From the NCBI GenBank assembly GCA_022842985.1, contig JALHON010000015.1:1-34035 (forward strand): 34,035 nt of DNA, given 5' to 3'. The notes below the pieces were generated by a model that made no database searches, was not told the DNA's origin, and saw only the letters and a list, made by a program, of their open reading frames with translations. Below, piece after piece: positions 25,847 to 33,261 of this stretch. The DNA comes from Acidobacteriota bacterium. GTDB taxonomy: Bacteria > Acidobacteriota > Vicinamibacteria > Vicinamibacterales > UBA2999. The translations under genes were made by a program, and so were the position numbers. The number at the start of each line of letters is the position of its first letter. Within the stretch, counting starts at the first letter, position 1.

Positions 25847-27028
25847 ATGACTCTCCGAGCCGGTGTTTTCGCGGCGTGCGCCGTTCTGTTCGGGCTGTGC
25901 CTTGCGGCCAGCCCGGCTGTGCGCGCGCAGACCGCACCCGCGCTCGGGGTCACGGCTACCACCGTCACCCTCGGCATCGAAGACACCGTCAACTCGTTCT
26001 CGACAGACGAAGAGAACCTCGGCTTCCGCCTGGCCTTTCAGGAAGCCAACGCCGCCGGCCCCATCCACGGTCGCACCATCACGTGGAAGGGCTACCCGCG
26101 GAAAGGCGGCGACGCCGCGGCCGAGGCCGTGGCCAACGCCACGCGCCTCATCGACGTGGACGGCGTGCTGGCGCTCGTGAACTGGGGCGGGCCGCAGTCC
26201 ATGACGCTGCGCACCCTCACGGCGGAGCGTCGCGTGCCCTACCTCTTCCCGCACACGGCGCTCGTGTCGTCCGAGGGGCAGCGGTATCTCTTCACGTCGT
26301 TCCCCCGCTTCGAAGGGGAGGCGGCGGTGATGTTCCCCTACCTCGCCCGCGAGCGGAAGCTCACGCGCCTCGGCATCATTCACGACGTCAACGCCTACGG
26401 GCAGTTGTTCCGCGAACGCCTGACCGCGCTGGCCCCGACGGGCGGCTACACCGTGGTGGGCAACGTGCCGGTGGATGCGCGCGACCCCGCGGACCTCACC
26501 GCAGGTCTGAAGCGCCTCGTGGATGCCGGCGCCACCGCGGTGGTGATGGCGCTCTACCCCGCGCAGGGGAAGAAGGTGGTGGAAGCGAAGGGCGCCCTCG
26601 GCTGGACCGGCACGCTCGTGCCCGTGGGTCCGCTCACGGACGAACAGTTCCTGAAAGTGCCGGGCGACCACGCCAATGGCGCGCTGGGCTTCTGCTACTA
26701 CCCCGACCCCGACGAAAGCCCCGAGCCGGGGGTGGCGGCCTACCGCGCCGCCATGGCGCGCTTCCACCCGGGGCGTCCGCGCAACCGCTACTCGCTCTAC
26801 GGCTATGTCTACGGGCGGCTGGTGGTCGAGGGGCTGCGGCGCGCCGGACGCGACCTGACGCGCGACCGCCTGGTGGACGCGCTCGAGAGCCTGCGCGACT
26901 GGGACGCGGGCGGCATCATGCCCCCGGTGTCGTTCTCCGCCACGGACCATCACGCCCAGCCCGCCGGCTTCGTCTGCACCCTGGACGGCGGACGCTTCCG
27001 CCCGCTGAGCGGCTGGATCACCCCGTAA
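25847..27028 (+). CDS. ABC transporter periplasmic substrate-binding protein (branched-chain amino acid type)
   Basis: The 393-aa exported protein has a signal peptide (AGVFAACAVLFGLCLAASPAVRAQ) followed by the Peripla_BP_6 (LivJ/type I) fold. It shows LGIEDTVNSF, GFRLAFQEANAAGPIHGRTITWKGYP, the effector-lobe segment LALVNWGGPQSMTLRTLTAERRVPYLFPHTAL, and KLTRLGIIHDVNAYGQLFRERL in the second lobe. It belongs to the leucine/amide/urea-binding superfamily; the ligand cannot be named. No LivHMGF permease or ATPase genes are adjacent, so it is an orphan binding protein that may serve a receptor or a remote transporter. It starts 25 nt after the histone-like gene. No clear Shine-Dalgarno sequence is seen. 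Confidence 0.88.
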   Translation: MTLRAGVFAACAVLFGLCLAASPAVRAQTAPALGVTATTVTLGIEDTVNSFSTDEENLGFRLAFQEANAAGPIHGRTITWKGYPRKGGDAAAEAVANATRLIDVDGVLALVNWGGPQSMTLRTLTAERRVPYLFPHTALVSSEGQRYLFTSFPRFEGEAAVMFPYLARERKLTRLGIIHDVNAYGQLFRERLTALAPTGGYTVVGNVPVDARDPADLTAGLKRLVDAGATAVVMALYPAQGKKVVEAKGALGWTGTLVPVGPLTDEQFLKVPGDHANGALGFCYYPDPDESPEPGVAAYRAAMARFHPGRPRNRYSLYGYVYGRLVVEGLRRAGRDLTRDRLVDALESLRDWDAGGIMPPVSFSATDHHAQPAGFVCTLDGGRFRPLSGWITP

Positions 27029-27090
27029 CGCTCGGCCCCTCCAGGCCCCTCAGCTGGCCGGGGAATCTCCCGCACCCGCCCTTTCTGAGG

Positions 27091-27108
27091 CTGGGGACGT
27101 TTCCCCAG
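27091..27108. repeat. CTGGGGA-CGTT-TCCCCAG inverted repeat in the intergenic region
   Basis: A perfect 7-bp stem with a 4-nt loop sits about 60 nt after the binding-protein stop, in the 247-nt gap before the cytochrome/monooxygenase gene. No T-run follows, so it is not a classical terminator. Its GGGGAC core resembles the palindromes at 7683 and 32009. The rest of the 27029-27275 gap shows no gene or clear promoter. Confidence 0.45.
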
Positions 27109-27275
27109 CGCCCACGCCTTCTCATCGCGTTCTCACGAAAAACGGCCGGAATGGCTCGTGTCTATTCCGGTACGGATTTCGCTCGACAGTGGTGCCACTG
27201 CCGGCACGGGCCGGTTTGACCGTGGAATTTTCCTTCGGGGGCGTGTCGTTCCCGGGGTTGACGAGGGAGTTCACG

Positions 27276-28682
27276 ATGGGTGGAACCACACTTCGACTTG
27301 GCTGCGCGGCGCTCGCCGCGGCCGGCCTGCTCACTGCCTCAGGGACAGCCTTCGCGCAGGCGCCGAAGTCGCCGTCCCGAACGGTGACCTTCTCCAAGGA
27401 CGTCGCGCCGATCTTCCAGGCCAAGTGCCAGTCGTGCCACGAGCCCGGGTCCATCGCCCCGATGTCGCTCGTCACGTTCCGCGAGGCGCGGCCGTGGGCG
27501 AAGTCGATCAAGAACCGCGTGGAAGCCAGGCAGATGCCGCCCTGGCACATCGACCGCAGCGTCGGCGTGCGGGAGTTCAAGAACGACAGCTCGCTCTCGG
27601 ACGACGAGATCGCCACCATCTCCGCCTGGGTCGATCAGGGCGCGCCGGAAGGCAACCCCGCCGACTTCAAAGCCAAGCCGGTCACCCAGGGCATGTACTG
27701 GCAGGCGGAGCGCGACGGCTACGGACCGCCCGATCTGGTCATCACCGCGCCGATGCAGACGATGCCGGCCGTGAACCAGGACGTGTGGTGGCGCCCCTCG
27801 CAGGAGATCCCGATCACCGAGCCCCGCTGGGTGCGCATGGTCGAGATTCGTCCGGCCAACCTGCAGGGCCGCAAGATCCTGCATCACTCGATCGCCTATC
27901 ACGTGCTCAGCCCCGACAACGTCGCCGCGGTGAACACCGGCATCGCCGTGGGCGGCCGGTCGGTCAACGCGTCGAACACGGCCGACCTCGTCAACCGCCG
28001 TCCGCAGCTGATGGAATGGGCCATCGGCAAGGGCTACGACCGCTTCATGGACGGCACCGGCAAGCTCATCATGCCGGGCGAGAAGATCTCGTGGGACCAG
28101 CACATCCACGCCGCCGGTGAAGAGATCACGAGCGCCTCGCAGATCGGCCTGTGGTTCTACCCGAAGGGTCAGGAGCCCACCAAGCGCAGCTACCTCGTGG
28201 GCTTCACGGGTCTCAAGAACGGCACCGCCGGACTCGACATTCCGCCCAACTCCGTCGCCTACACCGAGGGCTACAACCTGCTGAAGGAGAACACCCTCAT
28301 CACCAACTTCCAGCCGCACTTCCATCTGCGCGGCAAGGCGATGATGGTCGAAGCCATCCTGCCCGACGGCACCACGGAAGTGGTCAGCTACGTGAAGGAC
28401 TTCAACTTCAACTGGATGACCAACTACATCTACAAGGACGAGGCGGCGCCCGTGTATCCCAAGGGCACGATCATCAAGGTGGCCGCGTACTACGACAACA
28501 CGAAGGCCAACAAGAGCAACCCGGATCCGGACCAGTGGGTGGGCTGGGGCGACCGCACGGTGGACGAGATGGCGCACGCCTGGATGAACGTCGTGTATCT
28601 CTCGGACGACGAATACAAGGCGCTGGTCGAGAAGCGCAAGGCCCAGAAGGCCTCGGCCACTGACGCGCGCGAGCGCCGTTAA
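27276..28682 (+). CDS. Secreted cytochrome c / copper type II monooxygenase-like protein
   Basis: The 468-aa exported protein starts at ATG 27276 (GGGAG upstream). The signal peptide (RLGCAALAAAGLLTASGTAFAQ) is followed by a mono-haem cytochrome c motif CQSCH (Cys51-His55) with the likely Met ligand in SIAPMSL. The remainder resembles the PHM/dopamine-beta-hydroxylase copper fold: HHSIAYH (His203, His204, His209) could hold one copper, and HFH (His348/His350, QPHFHLRGKAMMVEAI) with a nearby Met the other. Haem plus PHM-like copper sites in one chain suggests a self-supplied redox enzyme. Substrate and activity are unknown. It is operonic with the next gene, 12 nt away. Confidence 0.82.
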   Translation: MGGTTLRLGCAALAAAGLLTASGTAFAQAPKSPSRTVTFSKDVAPIFQAKCQSCHEPGSIAPMSLVTFREARPWAKSIKNRVEARQMPPWHIDRSVGVREFKNDSSLSDDEIATISAWVDQGAPEGNPADFKAKPVTQGMYWQAERDGYGPPDLVITAPMQTMPAVNQDVWWRPSQEIPITEPRWVRMVEIRPANLQGRKILHHSIAYHVLSPDNVAAVNTGIAVGGRSVNASNTADLVNRRPQLMEWAIGKGYDRFMDGTGKLIMPGEKISWDQHIHAAGEEITSASQIGLWFYPKGQEPTKRSYLVGFTGLKNGTAGLDIPPNSVAYTEGYNLLKENTLITNFQPHFHLRGKAMMVEAILPDGTTEVVSYVKDFNFNWMTNYIYKDEAAPVYPKGTIIKVAAYYDNTKANKSNPDPDQWVGWGDRTVDEMAHAWMNVVYLSDDEYKALVEKRKAQKASATDARERR

Positions 28683-28694
28683 GGAGACACGGAC

Positions 28695-29627
28695 ATGCAG
28701 TCATCCCGCATCGCCGGTTTCTTCCTCGGCCTCGGCCTCGCCATGATTGGCGCCGCCGTGGCTCACGCGCAGTCATCGCAGATCCTGCCCAGCTATCCGA
28801 AGCTGGCCTTCGGCGGCACGATCTCGCCGGCCTACGACGGCTGGTACGACAACCCGGACGGTACCCGCACCTTCCTGATGGGCTACTACAGCCGCAACTG
28901 GGAAGACCCGATCGAAGTGCCGATCGGGCCGAACAACCACTTCGAGCCGGGACCGCCCGATCGCGGGCAGCCCACGCACTTCATGCCGAACCGCAACTTC
29001 GGCATGTTCTCGGTCACCGTGCCCAAGGGCAACAAAGAGAAGCTGTGGTGGGTGCTCACGGTGAACGGCGTGACGCAGCGCGTGCCGATGTCCGACACGC
29101 CCGACTACAACATCACGCCGCAGCACTCGTCGGAAGAAGGTCCCGACGGCCGGTACAACTACCCCGCCGTGCTGCGCTTCTCCGAGAACGGGCCGAAGTT
29201 CCAGATGGCGCTGGCCACGCAGGAGAACGCCATCCAGCGCGTGGCGATCGCGGGCGTGCCGATGACGATCGACTTCTGGGTGGACGACGACGCGCTGCAC
29301 TCGAGCGGGTCGAACGCGCCGACGAGCGGCCACGAGCCGATGGTCGAGATGGTGATCAACAAGTACCGCGGTCCCGGCAAGGTCACCGTGAGCAGGGACC
29401 ACCACAAGCTCACGGTGCTCAAGGGCGGCAAGCCCGGCGAGCCGTTCTCGGCGAAGGGGTCGACCACGGTGACCTTCAGCGAGCCCGGTGAGTACCAGAT
29501 CCACGTCACGGCCAACGACCTCTCGGGTCCTGGCGGTGGCGCGTCGGGCTGCTGCTGGACGACCGGCCTCTTCAAGGTGTCGGTGAAGCCGGCCGGCGGC
29601 GCGCCGCCCACCGGCGGGCGCCAGTAA
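28695..29627 (+). CDS. Secreted partner protein of the cytochrome/copper monooxygenase-like gene
   Basis: The 310-aa exported protein has AAGGAG 8 nt before its ATG and a signal peptide (IAGFFLGLGLAMIGAAVAHAQ). I do not recognise the family. It is beta-rich, with notable motifs DGWYDNPDGTRTFLMGYYSRNWEDPIEVPIG, GRYNYPAVLRFSENGPKFQMALATQ, the C-terminal EPGEYQIHVTANDLSG and a paired CCW. It could be a structural or copper-delivery subunit for the upstream redox enzyme. The 12-nt gap and matching export strongly suggest a functional pair in the periplasm. Confidence 0.8.
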   Translation: MQSSRIAGFFLGLGLAMIGAAVAHAQSSQILPSYPKLAFGGTISPAYDGWYDNPDGTRTFLMGYYSRNWEDPIEVPIGPNNHFEPGPPDRGQPTHFMPNRNFGMFSVTVPKGNKEKLWWVLTVNGVTQRVPMSDTPDYNITPQHSSEEGPDGRYNYPAVLRFSENGPKFQMALATQENAIQRVAIAGVPMTIDFWVDDDALHSSGSNAPTSGHEPMVEMVINKYRGPGKVTVSRDHHKLTVLKGGKPGEPFSAKGSTTVTFSEPGEYQIHVTANDLSGPGGGASGCCWTTGLFKVSVKPAGGAPPTGGRQ

Positions 29628-29650
29628 GCGCTCTTCGCCTCGACTCCGGA

Positions 29651-30094
29651 CTACTTCCTCGTTTCAGGTCGGGTGGCATGTCCCTGCCGCCCGGCCACTT
29701 TTTTCGTACGGCTCGTCGTACGGCCGTCGCCCCGCCCCCGTCCACCAAGGTCGTCGGTCACCTCGTAGGCTTCGCGCAGCCAGTCGGTGAGCGGCGCTTC
29801 CACCTCGTCCCGATGCCGCACGTGGATGATGTGCGACACCTTCACGCGCGAGGTCGCGGCCGTGCGCCGCACGAGCGGGCTCTTCACCGTGCGGCCCAGG
29901 AACACGCAGACCTCGAGGCGGGTCGCTCTCGGACGCACGAAGGCGTAACAGGCCTTGCGCGCGAACATGATCGAGTTGTGCGAGGCGTAGATGCGCTGAT
30001 CGCCGAACTCGGCGAGCGTCTCGCGCAGCCGCTCCCAGGCCTCGCGCAGATCCTCGGGCAGATCGCGGGTGAGCGCCGCTTCGGTCGTGAGCAC
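29651..30094 (-). CDS. DUF5655-like protein
   Basis: The 147-aa cytoplasmic product starts at GTG 30094, 2 nt after the stop of the cyclase gene. The track version at 30406 continues antisense into that gene and is rejected. The core IYASHNSIMFARKACYAFVRPRATRLEVCVFLGRTVKSPLVRR...VSHIIHVRHRDEVEAPLTDWLREAYE fits the DUF5655 pattern: strand, basic residues, LEV strand, ...HxxxVxxxxEVDxxLxxWLxEAY. The last ~30 residues are basic and low complexity (GRTTSRTKKVAGRQGHATRPETRK). No function is established for the family. Coupling to the upstream gene implies co-expression. Confidence 0.75.
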   Translation of the reverse strand: MLTTEAALTRDLPEDLREAWERLRETLAEFGDQRIYASHNSIMFARKACYAFVRPRATRLEVCVFLGRTVKSPLVRRTAATSRVKVSHIIHVRHRDEVEAPLTDWLREAYEVTDDLGGRGRGDGRTTSRTKKVAGRQGHATRPETRK

Positions 30095-30096
30095 GG

Positions 30097-31134
30097 CTAG
30101 AAGGTCGCGAGCGCGTTCACGGGAAAGCCCGTGCCGCCGGTGACCGGCACCGGCGCCACCGTGAGCATGAACTCCCAGCGCTTCTGTGCGGCGGCGAGCG
30201 TACCGAGCGCCTCCAGATCCTGATTGTCGAGGATGTTGAGGCCGAGGGCCGTGATGGCCAGTGTGTGCACCGGCAGGCCCACGCCTTCGACGAGCGACGG
30301 CACGACGTCGAGCGCGTCGTCGCTGCCGATGAGCGCCACACCACGCGCCTTGAGCCACGCGCCCACGGACGCATGCAGGCCGGCGGCGTTCTGGCCCACG
30401 TTCCACGGCCCCTTCTCGGCGCGACGCGCCCAGCGGCCCGTGCGGATGAGCAGCGCGTCACCCGGGCCCACCTTCATGCCGGCGCGCTTTTCCCACGCTT
30501 CAAGGTCCTCGACGAAGATCGGCGTGCCGGGCTCCAGATACGGCACCCCCTTGAGCCGCGGGATGTCCATCAGGATTCCGCGCGTCACGTAGCCGTTCCG
30601 GAAGCTCTGGATGCCGAGTTTCGTGCAGCCCTTCTCGGTGTTGACCTCGGCGCGGCTGTAGCCGTTGTAGGTCTGGTCCTTGTAGAGGATGTGACAGAGC
30701 GCGTCGAGGTGGCTGTGCGCGTAGCCGTGATACGAGACGCGGTAGGTGTCGGTGGTGAAGCCGCGGTTCATCGTGTGTTCGAAGGGGCTCGCGTTGTCGG
30801 GATCGCGCTCGGTGATGGGCGAATGCGCGAGCCCCACCGACTGCCCCGCGCGCACGAGCGCGGCCGCCTGCTTTCGCTTGGCCGGCGTGATGAGGTTGAG
30901 CGTGCCCAGTTCGTCGGTCGCGCCCCAGCGGCCCCAGTTCTTCACCTGATGGAAGTAGGCGTCGAAGTCCGCGTTCGTCACCGGGTAGCGCGCAGCCGAC
31001 GGGCCGGGCGACAGGATGGGCGCCGCCGGAGCGGGCGCCTGGGGCGCCTGTGGAGACTGTGGCGCCTGGGCCAGCGGCGAGGCCATCAGGGCGAGTCCGG
31101 CAACGACGGAGGCAGCAAGGGTGGGCACGCGCAT
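30097..31134 (-). CDS. Exported cyclase-family (kynurenine formamidase-like) metal-dependent hydrolase
   Basis: The 345-aa protein is of the PF04199 cyclase family. ATG 31134 is chosen because it yields a signal peptide (PTLAASVVAGLALMASPLAQAP) and a -10-like TAGACT ends 7 nt upstream. A Pro/Ala/Gln linker follows, then the catalytic domain. The metal motif is HGYAHSHLDALCH (the family's HGTHxDxxxH, with Ser in place of Thr), with GPGDALLIRTGRW and the later GSDDALDVV...LPVHTLAITALGLNILDN. Family members hydrolyse N-formylkynurenine, isatin or related amides. Periplasmic location makes a classical kynurenine role unlikely. It is operonic with the DUF5655 gene. Confidence 0.87.
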   Translation of the reverse strand: MRVPTLAASVVAGLALMASPLAQAPQSPQAPQAPAPAAPILSPGPSAARYPVTNADFDAYFHQVKNWGRWGATDELGTLNLITPAKRKQAAALVRAGQSVGLAHSPITERDPDNASPFEHTMNRGFTTDTYRVSYHGYAHSHLDALCHILYKDQTYNGYSRAEVNTEKGCTKLGIQSFRNGYVTRGILMDIPRLKGVPYLEPGTPIFVEDLEAWEKRAGMKVGPGDALLIRTGRWARRAEKGPWNVGQNAAGLHASVGAWLKARGVALIGSDDALDVVPSLVEGVGLPVHTLAITALGLNILDNQDLEALGTLAAAQKRWEFMLTVAPVPVTGGTGFPVNALATF

Positions 31135-31141
31135 GCGCGCC

Positions 31142-31147
31142 AGTCTA
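31142..31147 (-). promoter_or_regulatory. -10 element TAGACT of the cyclase gene
   Basis: On the minus strand, TAGACT ends 7 nt before the ATG at 31134, with no Shine-Dalgarno sequence between. It fits the leaderless pattern seen elsewhere in the window. The -35 is unclear. Confidence 0.35.
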
Positions 31148-31185
31148 CGGCAGGATCGGCCGCGGCGGAGGCACCGCGGCCCTGC

Positions 31186-31191
31186 TAAGAT
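31186..31191 (+). promoter_or_regulatory. -10 element TAAGAT of the second small-protein/nucleotidyltransferase pair
   Basis: TAAGAT ends 7 nt before ATG 31199, with no Shine-Dalgarno sequence. This is nearly the same geometry as the TACACT element of copy 1 (6 nt before its GTG). No clear -35 is present. Confidence 0.35.
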
Positions 31192-31198
31192 CGCGAAC

Positions 31199-31426
31199 AT
31201 GACGGCACGTTCCGCCGACGCGGACGCACTCTTTCGCGAAGAAGTCGCCCGCGCCAGGGCGATGGATCCGGCGGCGCGTCTTCTGGCCGGCCCGCGGCTG
31301 TTCGAGCGGGCCTGTCGTGTGATGGCCGACGGTGTACGTCATCGTCACCCTGACCTCTCATCCGATCAGGTGCTCGCGCGGGTTGGCGAGCAGTTGGCCC
31401 GCGTGCGGGCACTCGACGGCCGGTGA
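31199..31426 (+). CDS. Small helical protein, first gene of a nucleotidyltransferase module (copy 2)
   Basis: The 75-aa cytoplasmic product is predicted to be all helical: ADALFREEVARARAMDPAARLLAGPRLFERACRVMADGVRHRHPDLSSDQVLARVGEQLARVRAL. The pattern (F-R-E-E...MDP..R...GP.LF......M.DG.R..HPD......V...L...L...R.L) looks conserved. I recall similar uncharacterised proteins next to nucleotidyltransferase genes in other bacteria, but have no name for the family. Its TGA overlaps the next gene's GTG (GTGA, 4 nt), so the two are translationally coupled. It is the counterpart of the gene at 11091. Confidence 0.7.
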   Translation: MTARSADADALFREEVARARAMDPAARLLAGPRLFERACRVMADGVRHRHPDLSSDQVLARVGEQLARVRALDGR

Positions 31427-31983
31427 CTCCTGACGACGCGGTCGTCGCGGTATTCCGGGCGCTCGACGCCGCAGGTATCGCGTACATGGTCGTGGGCTCG
31501 CTCGCCTCGAATTTCCACGGCATCCCGCGATCCACACAAGACGCCGATTTCGTCGTCCAGCTCGAACCGGGCCAGCTGACGCGGCTCGAAGCGGCGCTCC
31601 CGTCGGAGCTCAGCCTTCAGTCGCAGGGTGGATTCGAGGCCGTCACGGGCACGACGCGCTACCTGATCACCGTCACCGGCAGCGCCTTTGTGTGCGAGCT
31701 GTTCGTGCTCAGCAACGATCCACACGATCAGGACCGCTTCCGCCGCCGGGAGCTCGTGCGGGTGCTGGCGCAGAACGCCTATGTCGCGTCCGCCGAAGAC
31801 ATGGTGATCACGAAGCTCCGATGGGCTCAGGAGGCCGGACGTTCGAAGGATCGGGACGACGTCCGGAACATCCTCGCGGTGCGCGGGCCGGAGCTCGACT
31901 GGGCCTATATCGCCGCATGGACCGCGCGACACGGCACCGCGGCCCTGCTCGCCGACATCAGGGCGTCGCTGCCAGCGAACTAG
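31423..31983 (+). CDS. Nucleotidyltransferase-fold protein (copy 2, DUF6036/AbiEii-like)
   Basis: The 186-aa product has a clear minimal nucleotidyltransferase core: IAYMVVGSLASNFHGIPRSTQDADFVVQLEP, a GS loop followed by the metal-binding DxD (TQDADF). A later acidic strand (FVCELFVLSNDPHDQDRF) and a C-terminal helix EDMVITKLRWAQEAGRSKDRDDVRNIL, typical of DUF6036/AbiEii-like enzymes, follow. It starts at GTG 31423, overlapping the upstream small gene by 4 nt. Members include toxins that nucleotidylate tRNA acceptor stems, but also non-toxic enzymes. With its partner it may form a toxin-antitoxin-like pair; no direct evidence is available. Confidence 0.8.
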   Translation: MTPDDAVVAVFRALDAAGIAYMVVGSLASNFHGIPRSTQDADFVVQLEPGQLTRLEAALPSELSLQSQGGFEAVTGTTRYLITVTGSAFVCELFVLSNDPHDQDRFRRRELVRVLAQNAYVASAEDMVITKLRWAQEAGRSKDRDDVRNILAVRGPELDWAYIAAWTARHGTAALLADIRASLPAN

Positions 31984-32008
31984 GGCGCACCTCGTGGTCC
32001 TGCCGAAC

Positions 32009-32046
32009 GGGGTCAGACCCCTTACGAATTCGTAAAGGACCTGTCC
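32009..32046. repeat. Compound palindromic element GGGGTC-A-GACCCC / TTACGAATTCGTAA / GGAC-CT-GTCC
   Basis: Three adjacent dyads lie in 38 nt: GGGGTC-A-GACCCC (32009-32021), the perfect 14-mer TTACGAATTCGTAA (32022-32035) and GGAC-CT-GTCC (32037-32046), followed by CCC. It sits between the nucleotidyltransferase stop and the hydrolase gene. The first dyad has the same design as GGGGAC-T-GTCCCC inside hmgA. It could be a REP-like element or a bidirectional hairpin terminator; no gene for a mobilising transposase is in the window. Confidence 0.6.
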
Positions 32047-32070
32047 CCACGTACGCGAGAATCGCCGCCT

Positions 32071-33214
32071 ATGACCCGCATCCTCTCCGCCCCGGTGCTC
32101 GCCGCGTTCGTCGTGCTGTTCGATGTCGCCGCTCCGGCGGCGGGTGACGACGGCCAGCGGCTGCTCACGATCGACCACTACGTGCGCGTCACGTCGAAGG
32201 TACCGTCCATCAGCGGGCAGCTCGCCCAGATCTACGTGCGCGAACGGGTCAGCGCCGGCGTGGCGCTGCGCGGCGCCCCGGCCGCCGACAAGGTCGTGCT
32301 CTTCGTGCACGGCGCCGGCACGCCGGCCGAGGTGGCCTTCGACACGCCGATCGGCACGCACAGCTGGATGGTGTATCTGGCCGAGGCGGGCTTCGACGTG
32401 TTCTCGATGGACACGACCGGCTACGGCCGCTCGACGCGTCCGGCGCCGATGAACGACCCGTGCAATCTGGCGGAGGCGCAGCAGGCGCAGTTCGTGCCGA
32501 GCCTCATCGCCGCGCCGTGCAAGGCCACCTATCCCGGGCAGCTCACGAGCCTGACCTCCGACTGGCACGACATCGACGCGGCCGTGGACTACGTGCGGAA
32601 GATCCGCGGCGTGAGCAAGGTCAGCCTTGGTGGCGTGGTCGCTCGGCGGTCCGCGCGCCGGCGGCTACGCGGCCCAGCATCCCGAGAAGGTGCAGCGCAT
32701 GGTGCTCTTCGCGCCCGCCTACAACCGCACCGCGCCGGCCACGCCGCCCGCGCTGCCGAACCCCGGCGTGGTCTTCAACACGCAGTCGCGCAGCGAGTTC
32801 ATCGCCAACTGGGATCGCCAGGTGGGCTGCACGGATCAGTACCAGCCGGCCGTGCGCGACGTGGTGTGGGCCGAGATGCTGGCCTCCGATCCGGTGGGCG
32901 CCACGTGGGGCACGGGCGTGCGCCGCGCGCCCTCCACCACGACCTTCGGCTGGAACCAGGCGTCGATCGGCGGCACGAAGATTCCCACGATGATCATCGC
33001 CGGCGCGCTCGACAAGCAGGTGCCGCCCGATCGTGTGAAGGCGGCCTACGACGACCTCGGCGCCACGGACAAAGTGCTCGTGGATCTCGCCTGCTCGTCG
33101 CACAACGCGATGTGGGAACGGAATCACCTGCTGATGTTCAAGGCGTCGCTCGACTGGCTGTCGAAGGGCGCCGTGGGCGAACAGACGAGCGGCGTCATCC
33201 GGCTCGGCTACTGA
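32071..33214 (+). pseudogene. Alpha/beta-fold hydrolase, disrupted by a 1-nt frameshift
   Basis: The reading frame from ATG 32071 carries a hydrophobic leader (ILSAPVLAAFVVLFDVAAPAAG) and the N-terminal half of an alpha/beta hydrolase (KVVLFVHGAG, DVFSMDTTGYGRST). At VSKVSL the sense shifts to the +1 frame, which reads VAWSLGGPRAGGYAAQHPEKVQRMVLFAPAYNR and on to a TGA at 33212-33214. Removing one T from CCTTGG (32627/32628) restores VSLVAWSLGGPR. The nucleophile elbow (AWSLGG), acid (GALDKQVPP) and His (CSSHN) all lie after the break, so the unshifted 392-aa ORF would be catalytically dead. It is either a real lesion or a sequencing error. Intact length would be ~381 aa. GAGAAT ends 8 nt before the ATG. 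Confidence 0.85.
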
Positions 33215-33223
33215 CGATCGCCA

Positions 33224-33252
33224 TTGCCGGTCCGCGCCGGCTGCGATAGTCT
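33224..33252 (+). promoter_or_regulatory. Candidate promoter for the 3'-terminal gene
   Basis: TTGCCG (33224-33229) and TAGTCT (33247-33252) are separated by 17 nt. The -10 ends 9 nt before GTG 33262, so any 5' leader would be only a few bases long. Confidence 0.35.
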
Positions 33253-33261
33253 CGGGGCGTC

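Noticed and set aside
30094-30406. N-terminal extension of the 251-aa DUF5655 ORF
   Set aside because: The extra ~104 residues are an out-of-frame reading of the cyclase gene on the same strand; GTG 30094 directly after the cyclase stop is the better start.
32620-32640. Programmed ribosomal frameshift in the alpha/beta hydrolase
   Set aside because: CCTTGG is not a recognised slippery heptamer and no stimulatory hairpin is obvious; a simple 1-nt insertion explains the break.
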